NCBI GenBank assembly: GCA_963765105.1
Contig: CAVXUW010000002.1
Coordinates: 558,001-622,000 of the forward strand
Direction of reading: 5' to 3'
DNA: 64,000 nucleotides
DNA from: CALMEC01 sp963765105
GTDB lineage: Bacteria > Actinomycetota > Thermoleophilia > Miltoncostaeales > Miltoncostaeaceae
Shown here: positions 1-10,819 of the stretch, one piece after another
Position numbering within the stretch: the first letter of the stretch is position 1
Layout: each line of letters starts with the position of its first letter
Position numbers and translations under genes: made by a program
Notes under the pieces: model-generated
The model's database searches: none
What the model was told of the DNA's origin: nothing
What the model saw: the letters and a program-made list of their open reading frames with translations, nothing else

Positions 1-2081
<2,081 letters not shown>

Positions 2082-2085
<4 letters not shown>

Positions 2086-3659
2086 GCGGCCGCCGCGACG
2101 GCGTAAAGGCGGGTCATGTACGCATCGACGCTGTTTGTCCATGAGAAGCGGGCAGCCTGCGCCTGGCCCCGCACACGCTGCCATTCGGCGGGATCGTCAT
2201 CGCGCAACTGCAGAATCTCCTCAAGGCGCCGAACCATTTGGCGGGCTTGGGCGGGCATGCCGCTGCCGGTGAACGCGAACCCGTTCTCACCGTCGATGAC
2301 CGTGTCGCGGAGACCTCCGACGTGATGCACCAAGCACGGCTGACCCGACCGCATCGCCAACATTTGGCTGATGCCGCACGGCTCGTACGAGCTGGGCATG
2401 ACGTACAGATCGCCGGTGCCGTAGAGAGCATCGGCGATGCGTGCGCTGTAGCCGTTGATAAACACGAAGTTGGGCCGTCGTGCCGACACGGAGGCCAGGA
2501 ACCTCACGTACTCGGGGTCGCCGGTTCCGGCGAAGATGTAGAGGCCGTCGTCGCCGAGTGAATCGAGCAGGCGGTGGATGGTGGGACGTCCGCCCGGGGC
2601 GGGCTCACGCATGAGGCGGATCTTTTGCTCGGCCACCCGGCTGACGCTGGTGAGCAGGTGGTGCGGGCGTGCGGACGGTAGCGCGCGCAAGCGCTCATCG
2701 GCCAGGTAGTGAGCGTTTGCGAGACCCGTGCCGCGGGTGAGCATGCTGCCCACTTCGTCGCGCAGCGTCTGGACCAGGGCCGGCCAGGTGAGCGCGTCGG
2801 CCAACTCCACGTGGTAGTCCAGGCCGTTGAGGATGCCGAACATCCGGCCTTCGGAGTTGGCGTGACGCAGCTCGGCGTCAAGCCCCTCACCACCGTAGAA
2901 GCCACCCACCCGCACGCTGCTGGGCCGCGTGATCTCTTCGGCGTAGGAGGGCGACACTACGTGAACGGCGTCCGCGGCACGCACTCCCGCCGCCATGGGG
3001 TTGCCCAACGTGGGGTCTTCGGGATCGCGGACGACACTGGGAATCGGAATATCCGGGAACCAGGCGTTCCAGGACGACTCCGTGTCATGAAGCGGCCGAC
3101 GTCCCTGGAGTGCCAGGTTGTGGATCGTGAAGACCGTCCGCATGCTGCGAAGCGGGGCGTACCGGGCATCGGCGTCGCGCAGGCCCAGGATGAGCCCGGT
3201 GTGCCAGTCGTTCAGGTGCAGGATGTCGATGGGGCCAAACGTGCCGGCCGCTGCGCCCTCGGCCACCGCCCGCGAAAAGAGCGCGAACTTGGTTGCGTCG
3301 GTGGCGAACGGCGCGTGCTCGTCGTGGCAGTAGATCTGCCCGGCCCCGTGCGGGGCAAACAGCGGACTGTCGAGGACGAGGTGTCGCACGCCGGTGAGTG
3401 ATGCACGGCCCTGCACCTGAGAGACGCGAATTGTCTGACGCGTGCCGGCAAACGGTACGGTGAGCGACCCCACGCGCTCTGCTCCGGGCAGTCGAGCGAG
3501 CGACCCGTACGCCGGTATGACGACCGTGACGTCACATCCACGCAGGGCAAGTTCGCGGGGGATGTCGCGGACCACATCGCCGACGCCTCCGGCCTTGGCT
3601 CCGGGCAGTGCATCGTTCTCGGACGCCACGAGGAGAATCCGCATGGGTGGCCGGGTCAT
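2082..3659 (-). CDS. glgA: Glycogen synthase, GT5
   Basis: GlgA extends alpha-1,4 glucan from a nucleotide-activated glucose. The 525-residue protein starts MTRPPMRILL. It shows the N-terminal donor-site loop KAGGVGDV (K22), LNDWHTG in the middle, and the GT-B C-terminal signature EPCGISQMLAMRSGQP followed by GGLRDTV. A longer open frame reaches 3845, but its extra 62 residues are Arg-rich and overlap the upstream CBM48 gene; the ATG at 3659 overlaps that gene's stop as ATGA and is preferred. Whether the donor is ADP- or UDP-glucose cannot be told from the sequence alone. Confidence 0.92.
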
Positions 3660-3961
3660 GTGCGTACCAACGAGTTGTCGGAACCGAACTGGGACGGGAC
3701 GTAGGCGTCGGCCTCCCAATCGTTCTCCCAGGCTGTCTCGTCGACGTAGTACCGGAACTCGAAATCGGTTCCGGTGGGCAGGTCGAGGGTCGCGACGAAC
3801 CCTCCGTCGCGACGGCGTTTCATCGGAGTGGCGTCGCGATCCCAACGATTAAAGTCACCGACCAAGCGAATGTCGTTACTGGCGCCGGCGGCTTCCGGCG
3901 TGACGGTGAAGGTCACTTTGCACACCGGCTTGGTCTTCAGGTATCGCTTCGTCAGGCTCAA
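3656..3961 (-). CDS. Small CBM48 (AMPK-type glycogen-binding) protein
   Basis: This 101-residue protein consists almost only of an early-set/CBM48 glycogen-binding domain. KVTFTVTPEAAGA is followed by VRLVGDFNRWD-like text (IRLVGDFNRWDRDATPM), then FEFRYYVDETAWENDWEAD and a C-terminal YVPSQFGSDN. No catalytic domain is attached. The start is TTG, with GGAG 8 nt upstream. As first gene of the operon ahead of glgA and glgB it probably binds glycogen or helps target the other enzymes to it; that role is inferred from the domain and context. Confidence 0.85.
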   Translation of the reverse strand: MSLTKRYLKTKPVCKVTFTVTPEAAGASNDIRLVGDFNRWDRDATPMKRRRDGGFVATLDLPTGTDFEFRYYVDETAWENDWEADAYVPSQFGSDNSLVRT

Positions 3962-4298
3962 TTCAGGTACTCCGGTGAGGCGTTTTTGTCAGGGCGGTCA
4001 GGTGCGCGTCGAGAGGGAGCGACCGAGGCTCGCTCACTCGGTGCACACAGATGATCGGGGAGGAGGGGAGGTGACGCGGCATCGAAAGCGTTGCCGCCTG
4101 GTGACAGTGTGGTGAGCGTGCCGTTTCGGGGCTATGGACAAACGAACAAAGCCGGGTCAACCCCGATTCGCCATCTGCACGTCGGCCGTCCATGGCACGT
4201 ACGCACCAGCACCTACCGTCAAGAGAATACCACGCGGCTGGTGGTGGACATCCGGCGGGGGTTCTGTGCGACGAGAACCGCTCCGGGTGAGGCCTCCG
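3962..4298. other. Intergenic stretch upstream of the glycogen operon
   Basis: I see no credible gene in these 337 bases. They lie upstream of the minus-strand glycogen operon and downstream of the minus-strand lipoprotein gene. On the minus strand TTGACG (4217-4222) and TACGTG (4196-4201) are 15 nt apart and could be a weak promoter for the glg operon, which would give a leader of over 200 nt. The match is poor and is offered only as a candidate. Confidence 0.35.
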
Positions 4299-5165
4299 CT
4301 ATCCGCCGAGCAGGCCTCGAAGGCGCGCGAGGTCGAGCACTTCGTCCGTCGTTGGCGCGGTGATGGTGACGGCGGTTCCGTACTTCGTGAACCGCAGGTC
4401 TGCGGTGAGCTCCGCCTGTGAGATCTGAGGGAAGGCATCGATCCGCCCCGAGAACTCCAGCATCGCCTCCGCGCGCGACGGGAGGAGCGTGTCGGGGGCG
4501 ATCCACACCTTCACGGACTGGGTTTTCAGGCCGGCGGAGAGCTGGGCAACGGACGACTTCGCCACGGCGGGGGACAGCGTTCGTCCCTGAACGACGGCGA
4601 GCCCGTCCACCAGATCACCCCCCACCTGGTCGAGGTTGAGCTTTCCGCTGATGATCACGTGATCACGCTTCTCGATCGTCTCGCGACCGGCGATCGCCGG
4701 CTCGGCGATCCAGTCGAGCATTCCGGAGGGAAGCGCCGCGGGACGCACGTTCCGCACGCGCTGAGGGGGAATGTCCAAGCGGTAGTCGGTGCCCAGGATG
4801 CCGATGAAGGCGCGCCCGTTGACTGCGGTGATATTGCCCTGAAACCCGGGGAGTCCCCCGAGGGACGCCTCGAAATCGAAGGTCGCGTTACCTTCGTTTA
4901 CGGGACCTGCGCCGTCGATGGTAATGCTACCGGCGAGCGCGTCGCGAACGACGGACGAGACGCCATTGCTGGATGTGGCCGTCACATTGGCGCCGACTCC
5001 GAGCTGAAACGCTCCGACCTCTGCCGTCGCCGTGCGGCTCTGATCAAGGATTTCCTGTGCCGAGAGGCCGGCGAGGCGATCGGGGGCAGGGGGGTCCCCG
5101 CCGCCGCAACCAACGAGGGTCACGATGAGGGTTGTGATGAGCGCAGCGCCGGAGAGACTTTTCAC
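4299..5165 (-). CDS. Secreted lipoprotein, LppX/LprAFG-like
   Basis: This is a 288-residue lipoprotein precursor. A hydrophobic signal segment ends in the lipobox LVGC and is followed by GGGDPPAP. The body has alternating beta strands, with patterns such as ATFDFEASLGGLPGFQGNIT and an ELTADLRFTKYG ending, reminiscent of the actinobacterial LppX/LprG fold that carries lipids across the envelope. That assignment is inference from general pattern. The GTG at 5165 is preferred to an upstream ATG at 5201 because it avoids overlapping the divergent gene; a TATACC hexamer lies 6 nt upstream of the GTG, so the mRNA may be leaderless. Confidence 0.7.
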   Translation of the reverse strand: MKSLSGAALITTLIVTLVGCGGGDPPAPDRLAGLSAQEILDQSRTATAEVGAFQLGVGANVTATSSNGVSSVVRDALAGSITIDGAGPVNEGNATFDFEASLGGLPGFQGNITAVNGRAFIGILGTDYRLDIPPQRVRNVRPAALPSGMLDWIAEPAIAGRETIEKRDHVIISGKLNLDQVGGDLVDGLAVVQGRTLSPAVAKSSVAQLSAGLKTQSVKVWIAPDTLLPSRAEAMLEFSGRIDAFPQISQAELTADLRFTKYGTAVTITAPTTDEVLDLARLRGLLGG

Positions 5166-5171
5166 CCCCTC

Positions 5172-5179
5172 GGTATACC
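5172..5179. promoter_or_regulatory. Palindromic GGTATACC between divergent genes
   Basis: The perfect 8-bp palindrome GGTATACC sits between the starts of the divergent lipoprotein (5165, minus) and hydrolase (5180, plus). On the minus strand TATACC is placed as a -10 element 6 nt before the GTG. It may serve both directions. Confidence 0.35.
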
Positions 5180-5950
5180 ATGACCGGCGTGGAGGCATCA
5201 CTCACCGTCACGCCAATCGGCGTCGGGGCGGCATACGCTCGCGTCGGTGAGGCACAAAGTAGCTACCTCGTTCGCGGCGGCGACACCGCCGTTTGCTTCG
5301 ACCTTGGCGCCGGCGCCCTGAACAACCTTCAGCGGCACATGCCGCCGGAGAATCTCAACGCGATCGTCATCTCACATCTCCACGCCGATCATTGCGTTGA
5401 TCTGTTCGCGCTGCGCGTCTACCTCGCGTTCGGTTTGGGAGGCGCCACACACGTTCGGGTGATCGGGCCACCGGGCCTCGCCGAGCGGTTTTCGGCGTTC
5501 GCAGGAGGAGACGACTGGGGTGAGGCTTTTGCCATCGAGAGTCTGAACCCGGGTGGTGGCGAACTCGCGGTTGGCGACATGACGGTGCGTTACGCGCCGG
5601 TTCCTCATTCCGACCTCACCTTTGCTCTGCGATGCGACAGGTTCGGCGCGTCGGTCACCTACGGCGCCGACTGCCGGATGAACGATGCGCTCGTGGCGCT
5701 TGCTCGGGGCAGCGATGTGCTCATTGCCGAGGCCGGCAATGGACCCGGGCCGAGCGGGCCCGACTCAATCCACTTGTCAGGAGCCGATGCCGGGGAGATC
5801 GCCCGCCGGGCCGAGGTGGCACGGCTTGTCCTCACCCATTGCTTCCCCGAGCACGATCGTGACGCCACCTTGGCCGCGGCGCAAGCGGTCTTTTCCGGTC
5901 CGGTGGTTTGGGCGACCGAAGGCGCGGAGGTCGCCGTATCGAGCGTATGA
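5180..5950 (+). CDS. Metallo-beta-lactamase-fold hydrolase
   Basis: This 256-residue protein has the metallo-beta-lactamase fold. The metal-binding motif HLHADHC is at about residues 67-73, PHSDLTFAL supplies the next His, GADCR the bridging Asp region, and LTHCFPEHD the late His. The arrangement resembles RNase Z/ElaC-type and related phosphodiesterases, but without the flexible arm typical of tRNase Z, so the substrate is open. It is divergent from the lipoprotein gene. The following small membrane-protein gene overlaps it by 4 bp. Confidence 0.8.
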   Translation: MTGVEASLTVTPIGVGAAYARVGEAQSSYLVRGGDTAVCFDLGAGALNNLQRHMPPENLNAIVISHLHADHCVDLFALRVYLAFGLGGATHVRVIGPPGLAERFSAFAGGDDWGEAFAIESLNPGGGELAVGDMTVRYAPVPHSDLTFALRCDRFGASVTYGADCRMNDALVALARGSDVLIAEAGNGPGPSGPDSIHLSGADAGEIARRAEVARLVLTHCFPEHDRDATLAAAQAVFSGPVVWATEGAEVAVSSV

Positions 5951-6210
5951 GGTCATGGATCGGCCGCATGTCGAAGGGGACTCGTGGAGCGATTCTCAGC
6001 TTTCTCATCCCTGGGCTTGGCCAGCTCTATCTCGGGCTTGTGAGCCGTGCGGTGACCTGGTTTGCCGGGCTGGTCGTCCTCGCCGCAGTGATCGGCGATG
6101 CCACCGAACCGGCCTGGGCGAAGCCGGCGCTGGCCCTGGGTCTGGCCGTCTTCTCGACGGCGGACGCCTATCTGATGGCGCCACGTCAGCCACCCTCCCC
6201 CGGCGCGTGA
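5947..6210 (+). CDS. Small membrane protein with two to three TM segments
   Basis: This 87-residue protein has a short basic N-terminus (MRSWIGRMSKGTRG) and hydrophobic stretches around ILSFLIPGLGQLYLG, TWFAGLVVLAAVI and ALALGLAVFSTADAYLM. The IPGLGQLYLG motif is typical of small TM2-like or similar polytopic proteins of unknown function. The ATG lies in an ATGA overlap with the hydrolase stop, so the two genes are probably translated together. Confidence 0.7.
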   Translation: MRSWIGRMSKGTRGAILSFLIPGLGQLYLGLVSRAVTWFAGLVVLAAVIGDATEPAWAKPALALGLAVFSTADAYLMAPRQPPSPGA

Positions 6211-6223
6211 CATGCCCGGCACG

Positions 6224-6229
6224 TAGACT
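6224..6229 (+). promoter_or_regulatory. TAGACT -10-like hexamer for the sigma factor gene
   Basis: TAGACT lies 9 nt before the ATG of the sigma factor gene and no Shine-Dalgarno is present between them. This fits a leaderless or nearly leaderless transcript. Confidence 0.4.
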
Positions 6230-6238
6230 CCTCCCCAG

Positions 6239-7063
6239 ATGAGCACCGCAGAATCTGAGGGTACCAACGCGCCCGAGAGAGACCGCGACAGCGGCAAGCT
6301 TTCGGACACCGCACTGCAATCGCTGTGGCGTCGTTGTAAGGAATACAACGACCAGTCCGCGCGCGATCAACTCATCCTGAACTACGCGCCGCTTGTCAAG
6401 TACGTGGCGGGTCGCATGAGTGCCGCCCTGCCGTCGCACGTCGACGAGGCCGATCTCATCAGCTACGGCCTACTGGGGCTCATCAACGCCGTCGAACGGT
6501 TCGATCCAAAGCGCCGCATCAAGTTCGAGACGTACGCGGTGACGCGTATCAAGGGCGCCATCATCGACGAGCTGCGCTCCATGGACTGGGTGCCGCGCTC
6601 CGTCCGTGCCCGTGCGCGCGAGATCGAGCGCACCTCGGTCGAGCTGGAGCACAAGCTTCACCGCGCGCCGACCGACGACGAGCTGGCCGGGGCCCTCGGT
6701 GTCACCCCGTCAGAGTTCCAGGACAACATCGCACAGATCGCCAACTCGTCGCTTGTGGCTCTCGATGAAATGTGGAGCGGCTCGGGCACCGGCGAGAGCC
6801 TTGCGCTCATCGACACGCTCGGCGACGGTGGCCTGCACGATCCCGCGGCGGTCCTCGGGGAGAACGAAACCCGCATCACGTTGGCCGACGCCATCGCCGG
6901 CCTGCCGGAGCGCGAGAAGATCGTTGTCTCCCTCTACTACTACGAAGGTCTCACCCTCCGCGAGATTGGCGAAGTGCTCGGCGTCACCGAAAGTCGCGTG
7001 AGCCAGCTGCACACCAAAGCTGTGCTGCGCCTGCGCGGTCGCCTGACCGACGACGAGGGTTAG
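6239..7063 (+). CDS. RNA polymerase sigma factor, FliA/WhiG type
   Basis: This 274-residue sigma-70-family factor of group 3 directs RNA polymerase to a specialised promoter set. Region 2 shows YAPLVKYVAGRM, DEADLISYGLLGLINAVERF and FETYAVTRIKGAIIDELRSM. DWVPRSVRARAREIE leads into region 3. Region 4 shows LPEREKIVVSLYYYEGLTL and IGEVLGVTESRVSQLHTKA. The layout is that of FliA (flagella) and WhiG (Streptomyces sporulation). No flagellar genes are in the window, so the regulon is unknown. No anti-sigma gene is adjacent. Confidence 0.92.
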   Translation: MSTAESEGTNAPERDRDSGKLSDTALQSLWRRCKEYNDQSARDQLILNYAPLVKYVAGRMSAALPSHVDEADLISYGLLGLINAVERFDPKRRIKFETYAVTRIKGAIIDELRSMDWVPRSVRARAREIERTSVELEHKLHRAPTDDELAGALGVTPSEFQDNIAQIANSSLVALDEMWSGSGTGESLALIDTLGDGGLHDPAAVLGENETRITLADAIAGLPEREKIVVSLYYYEGLTLREIGEVLGVTESRVSQLHTKAVLRLRGRLTDDEG

Positions 7064-7066
7064 GTC

Positions 7067-7249
7067 TCAGAGGCGAGTGGCGCGGCGGCGCAAGATTGCG
7101 ACCGCGGGTTTCTCGATGCCCTGGTCGGTGATCAGTCCGAGGGCACCCAAGTAGTCGGCGAAACTCTGGTCCGCGATGCCGTACTGCGCGACGAGGCGCG
7201 CGACCTTGACCTTCGGCTGCGGCTTGTTGCGATTTCTCCGTGGCGCCAC
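7067..7249 (-). CDS. Small basic protein, IF2 N-terminal-domain-like
   Basis: A 60-residue protein with a GTG start runs convergent to the sigma factor gene with a 3-bp gap. After a basic head (APRRNRNKPQPKVKV), the core ARLVAQYGIADQSFADYLG and LGLITDQGIEKPAVAIL has the helix pattern of the small N-terminal subdomain of initiation factor IF2 or a compact helix-turn-helix. That likeness is my inference. GGAG directly abuts the GTG, too close for a normal ribosome binding site, so the start or even the gene is uncertain. Confidence 0.5.
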   Translation of the reverse strand: MAPRRNRNKPQPKVKVARLVAQYGIADQSFADYLGALGLITDQGIEKPAVAILRRRATRL

Positions 7250-7410
7250 CTCCGGCTCGCCGACACCGTCGCAATGCTCTCACCCCCACCCGATGCTCGC
7301 CGGCCTGGTGAGGCACGTCGCGCCGGGCACCGGTCGTCTCAGGTGGCAGAGGCGGGACGTGCATGGGTAGAATCGCGGCCTCGGCCGAGTTCGCAACGAA
7401 AGGCACGATT

Positions 7411-9480
7411 ATGGCCTACCAGGATCCGCTCGCACTCCGCAACGTCACGGTGCTGGGACACCGCGGTACGGGGAAGACGACTCTGGTTGAGGCCATGTTG
7501 TTCGCCGCCGGCGCGACAAATCGGATGGGGACCGTCGCCGAGGGGTCGACGGTCAGCGATCACGACGAGGACGAGAAGCGCCGGGCTATGAGCATCACCG
7601 CGTCGCTGTGTCATCTCGATTGGCGCGGCACGCACATCAACCTCATCGACTGTCCCGGCGAGGCATCGTTTCTCGCCGACTCGCTCACATCAATCCGTGC
7701 GTCCGACTGCGCACTCATGGTGGTGAACGCCCAGGCCGGTGTGGAGGTGTCCACCGAACGGCTGTGGGAACGATGCGAGGAGGCGGGCCTCGCTCGGGCG
7801 GTGATCATCAACATGCTCGATCGTGAACGCACCAGCTTCGACGCCACCCTCGAGGACCTTCGGGAGATGTCTCCCGGGTGCATCGCGGTCGAGATCCCAA
7901 TGGGCGCCGAGGGTGACTTCCACGGGGTGATCGATCTGGTCCACATGACGGCGACCACCTACGCGGGAAGCCCCACCGGGACGGAGGGCGACATTCCGGC
8001 CGAGTGGGCCGATGCCGCCCAAGCCGCGCGCGAGAAGCTCATCGACATCGTCGCCGAAGCCGACGACCAGCTCATCGAGAAGTATCTGGGTGGGGAAGAG
8101 GTGACCCAGGAGGAACTGATCGCCGGTATCCACAAAGGCATCCTCGAACGGCGCATTTTTCCGGTGGTGTGCGCGGCCGGAGGCAAAGACGGCTTGGGCG
8201 CCGACCGGGTTCTCGACATGATCGTGGACGAGCTTCCGGCCCCGTCCGAGCTCGGTGCCTGGACCGGTGTTGACGCGAAAAGTGGCGACGAGACCGAGAT
8301 TCACCTCCACACCGATGGCCCGGCCATTGTCTACTGCTTCAAGACCGTCGCCGACCAGTTCAGCGGCAAGATCAACCTGCTTCGGGTCATCAGCGGTGTG
8401 CTGAGCTCCGACTCCCAGGTGGTCGACACCCGCACCGGTGCCAAGGAACGCATCGGCCAGCTCATGCGCATCCAGGGCAAGGACCACGACTCCATCACCG
8501 AGCTCGGCCCCGGCGACATCGGCGCGGTGGCCAAACTCAAAGACGTCACCACCGGCGATGTCCTCACCAGCGGCGACGCCAACGTCGTACTGCGCCCGGT
8601 GAGCTACCCGCCTGCCGTGATGAGCTTTGCCGTCACGCCGAAGACTCAGGGCGAGGAGGAGAAGGTCGGCTCTGGCCTCAAACGGTTGCAAGAAGAGGAC
8701 CCCTCGCTCGACGTTCACCGCGACGACCAAACCGGTGACTTGATCGTCGGTGGCCTCTCACAAATGCATGTGGAGTCGGTGCTCGAGCGGATGAAGCGTC
8801 GCTTCGGCGTGGAGGTCGAACTCCACAAACCCCACGTGCCCTATCGCGAAACGATCACGCAACCGGCCGAGGCCGAGGGAAAGCACAAAAAGCAGAGCGG
8901 CGGGCGCGGCCAGTACGGCGACTGCTGGCTCAAGGTGGAGCCGCTCGAGCCCGGCAGCGGCTTCGAGTTCGTCGACAAGATCGTGGGTGGCGCGATCCCG
9001 CGGCAGTTCATCCCGGCCGTCGAGAAGGGTGTGCATGAGGCGATGGCCAAGGGCGAGATCGGCGGCTTTCCCGTGGTCGACGTGCGCGTCATCCTCTACG
9101 ACGGCAAGTACCACAACGTCGACTCGTCCGAGATGGCGTTCAAGATCGCCGGCTCCGTGGGGATGAAGGCCGCGCTCGAGAAGGCCGGCCCGGTACTTCT
9201 CGAACCCATCATGAACGTCGAGGTCGTCGTCCCCGAAGAGGCCGTGGGGGACGTCATGGGCGACCTCAACAGCCGCCGCGGGCGACCGCTGGGAATGGAG
9301 GCCAAAGGCCACAATCAGGTGGTGCATGCCGAGGTGCCGATGGCCGAGATGCTCACCTACGCCCCTGACCTGCGGGCCATGACCGGCGGTAGAGGCGACT
9401 ACGCCATGGACTTTCTGCGCTATGAACCAGTGCCGTCGCACATGGCGCAGAAGGCAGTGGAGGCCAACGCCGCCGCGTAA
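7411..9480 (+). CDS. EF-G-like translational GTPase (EF-G2/FusA2 type)
   Basis: This 689-residue protein has all five EF-G domains, but its G motifs have drifted. G1 is GHRGTGKT (16-23). The switch I text is EKRRAMSITASL rather than the usual RGITI. G3 is DCPGEASF in place of DTPGH, so the catalytic His is absent, and G4 is NMLD in place of NKxD. The C-terminal half is well conserved (SGGRGQYGDC, MNVEVVVPEE, GDLNSRRG, MTGGRGDYAM). It fits the FusA2/EF-G2 paralog group, whose role is unclear, rather than the housekeeping EF-G. The start at MAYQDP has AAAGG about 8 nt upstream. The NIF3 gene follows 9 bp downstream. Confidence 0.9.
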   Translation: MAYQDPLALRNVTVLGHRGTGKTTLVEAMLFAAGATNRMGTVAEGSTVSDHDEDEKRRAMSITASLCHLDWRGTHINLIDCPGEASFLADSLTSIRASDCALMVVNAQAGVEVSTERLWERCEEAGLARAVIINMLDRERTSFDATLEDLREMSPGCIAVEIPMGAEGDFHGVIDLVHMTATTYAGSPTGTEGDIPAEWADAAQAAREKLIDIVAEADDQLIEKYLGGEEVTQEELIAGIHKGILERRIFPVVCAAGGKDGLGADRVLDMIVDELPAPSELGAWTGVDAKSGDETEIHLHTDGPAIVYCFKTVADQFSGKINLLRVISGVLSSDSQVVDTRTGAKERIGQLMRIQGKDHDSITELGPGDIGAVAKLKDVTTGDVLTSGDANVVLRPVSYPPAVMSFAVTPKTQGEEEKVGSGLKRLQEEDPSLDVHRDDQTGDLIVGGLSQMHVESVLERMKRRFGVEVELHKPHVPYRETITQPAEAEGKHKKQSGGRGQYGDCWLKVEPLEPGSGFEFVDKIVGGAIPRQFIPAVEKGVHEAMAKGEIGGFPVVDVRVILYDGKYHNVDSSEMAFKIAGSVGMKAALEKAGPVLLEPIMNVEVVVPEEAVGDVMGDLNSRRGRPLGMEAKGHNQVVHAEVPMAEMLTYAPDLRAMTGGRGDYAMDFLRYEPVPSHMAQKAVEANAAA

Positions 9481-9489
9481 GCTCTGACC

Positions 9490-10275
9490 ATGATGGTCGC
9501 CGAGTTCGTCGCCGCCGTTGAGCGGTTTGCTCCCCGTGCGCTTGCGGAGGAATGGGACAACGTCGGCCTGATGGTGGGCCGCCATAACCAACCCGTCAGC
9601 CGAGTGCTCGTTGCTTTGGAGCTTCGTGATGAAGTGCTCCTCGAGGCGTCCGAGCACAGGTGTGACGCCGTGCTCACCCACCACCCGCCGATCTTTCCGG
9701 CCCTCTCCGCGGTGACCGACCACACACACGTGGGTGAGCTGGTGCTCCGTGCCGCCGAGGCGCGCATCGCCGTCGTAAGCGCCCACACCAACCTGGACGC
9801 GGCAGCCGATGGGCTCAACGACGAAATGGCCTCGCTGCTTGGCATCGGTACCACCCGCCCGCTTCGCCCGGCCCTCGATGCGCCCGACGTCGGACTGGGT
9901 CGTGTCGGCACTGTTGGCAGCGGTGCGACGCTCGCCACGATCATCCGCTCCGCCTCCACGGCATTCGGTGTCTCTTCACCGGACTTCGTGGGTGACGCGA
10001 CAGCGCGCGTGTCGACGGTCGCCTGCTGCACCGGCTCCGGCGCCTCTTTGCTTGCGGACGCGGCCAGTGCGGGTGTCGACGTCTACGTCACCAGTGATCT
10101 GAAGTACCACGACGCCGATCGCGCGCCCGGAATGGCGCTCGTGTCGTTGCCACACGCGGCTGTTGAGCGTGTCGCGCTGAAGAACTGGACGCGACGCTTC
10201 GAACGGACCATGGCCACCGCCGACGTGGAGGTCCATTTCGCTCTCACCGACACCGATCCTTGGCAGCGCAACTAA
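9490..10275 (+). CDS. NIF3-like dinuclear metal-centre protein
   Basis: This 261-residue member of the NIF3/YbgI family forms hexameric rings with a two-metal site. Visible motifs are the N-terminal AEEWDNVGLMVG, the metal-binding VLTHHPPIFP, VSAHTNLDAA, and near the end VYVTSDLKYHDA and SLPHAAVE. The family is sometimes annotated as GTP cyclohydrolase type 2 homolog, but its reaction is not settled. Two ATGs occur in tandem at 9490 and 9493 and either could be used. It lies directly after the EF-G paralog and is probably co-transcribed. Confidence 0.88.
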   Translation: MMVAEFVAAVERFAPRALAEEWDNVGLMVGRHNQPVSRVLVALELRDEVLLEASEHRCDAVLTHHPPIFPALSAVTDHTHVGELVLRAAEARIAVVSAHTNLDAAADGLNDEMASLLGIGTTRPLRPALDAPDVGLGRVGTVGSGATLATIIRSASTAFGVSSPDFVGDATARVSTVACCTGSGASLLADAASAGVDVYVTSDLKYHDADRAPGMALVSLPHAAVERVALKNWTRRFERTMATADVEVHFALTDTDPWQRN

Positions 10276-10290
10276 CCATCACCGGCGGGG

Positions 10291-10318
10291 TGGACCCGGC
10301 GGCGCGGTTCGCTATGAT
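10291..10318 (+). promoter_or_regulatory. Promoter of the tRNA-Gly/tRNA-Cys pair
   Basis: TGGACC (10291-10296) and TATGAT (10313-10318) are separated by 16 nt, close to the sigma-70 consensus. The expected transcription start lies a few bases before the tRNA-Gly at 10331. Confidence 0.6.
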
Positions 10319-10330
10319 CCCGGAGACTTC

Positions 10331-10404
10331 GCGGATGTAGCTCAGTTGGCTAGAGCGTCTGCTTGCCATGCAGAAGGTCGAGGGTTCGAGTCCCTTCATC
10401 CGCT
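10331..10404 (+). tRNA. tRNA-Gly (anticodon GCC)
   Basis: A full cloverleaf is visible. The acceptor GCGGATG pairs with CATCCGC, the anticodon loop TTGCCAT gives GCC, and the T-loop TTCGAGT is flanked by GAGGG/CCCTT (one G-T pair). The discriminator base is T and CCA is not encoded. Confidence 0.96.
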
Positions 10405-10418
10405 CTTGCTCTTCCCAT

Positions 10419-10492
10419 GGCGACGTGGCGAAGTTGGCTAACGCGGCGGTCTGCAAAACCGTTATTCACCGGTTCGAGTCCGGTCGTCGCCT
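10419..10492 (+). tRNA. tRNA-Cys (anticodon GCA)
   Basis: The acceptor GGCGACG pairs with CGTCGCC. The anticodon loop CTGCAAA gives GCA, the T-arm is ACCGG TTCGAGT CCGGT, and the discriminator is T. It lies 14 bp after tRNA-Gly and probably shares its promoter. CCA is not encoded. Confidence 0.95.
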
Positions 10493-10819
10493 CTCTTCCC
10501 GGTGTGGTTTCTCGTGCATTACTCATTGCGATCGCTCCGCGACCCCCGAGCCCCCCGCCGTTTTGGTGTATGGGCAGCGAGCCGTTCAATGGTCCGCACA
10601 GGCGGCGGACTTATCATCGGTGCCGACAGCATCACCCGAAAATACAGCGAGCTGGGTGCCGCTGCCTCCCCAACATCCCCCGCCGCTAAGTATGCAGGCG
10701 CGATCGCCGAGTCCGATGCTGGTAAGCGGGCACTGGAATGTGCCAGGGGCTAGCGGACCGGCTCGCAGGGGTCCCACTGGTCAGCTCGGTCCTGGTGTCG
10801 CCATCGTTCAAGGACGCCT

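Noticed and set aside
7690..8730. 346-codon minus-strand open frame within the EF-G paralog gene
   Set aside because: It is antisense to a fully motif-supported gene and rich in His/Val/Gly runs typical of high-GC third-position shadows.
8758..9786. 342-codon minus-strand open frame across the EF-G and NIF3 genes
   Set aside because: Same reasons; it also crosses the boundary of two real genes on the other strand.
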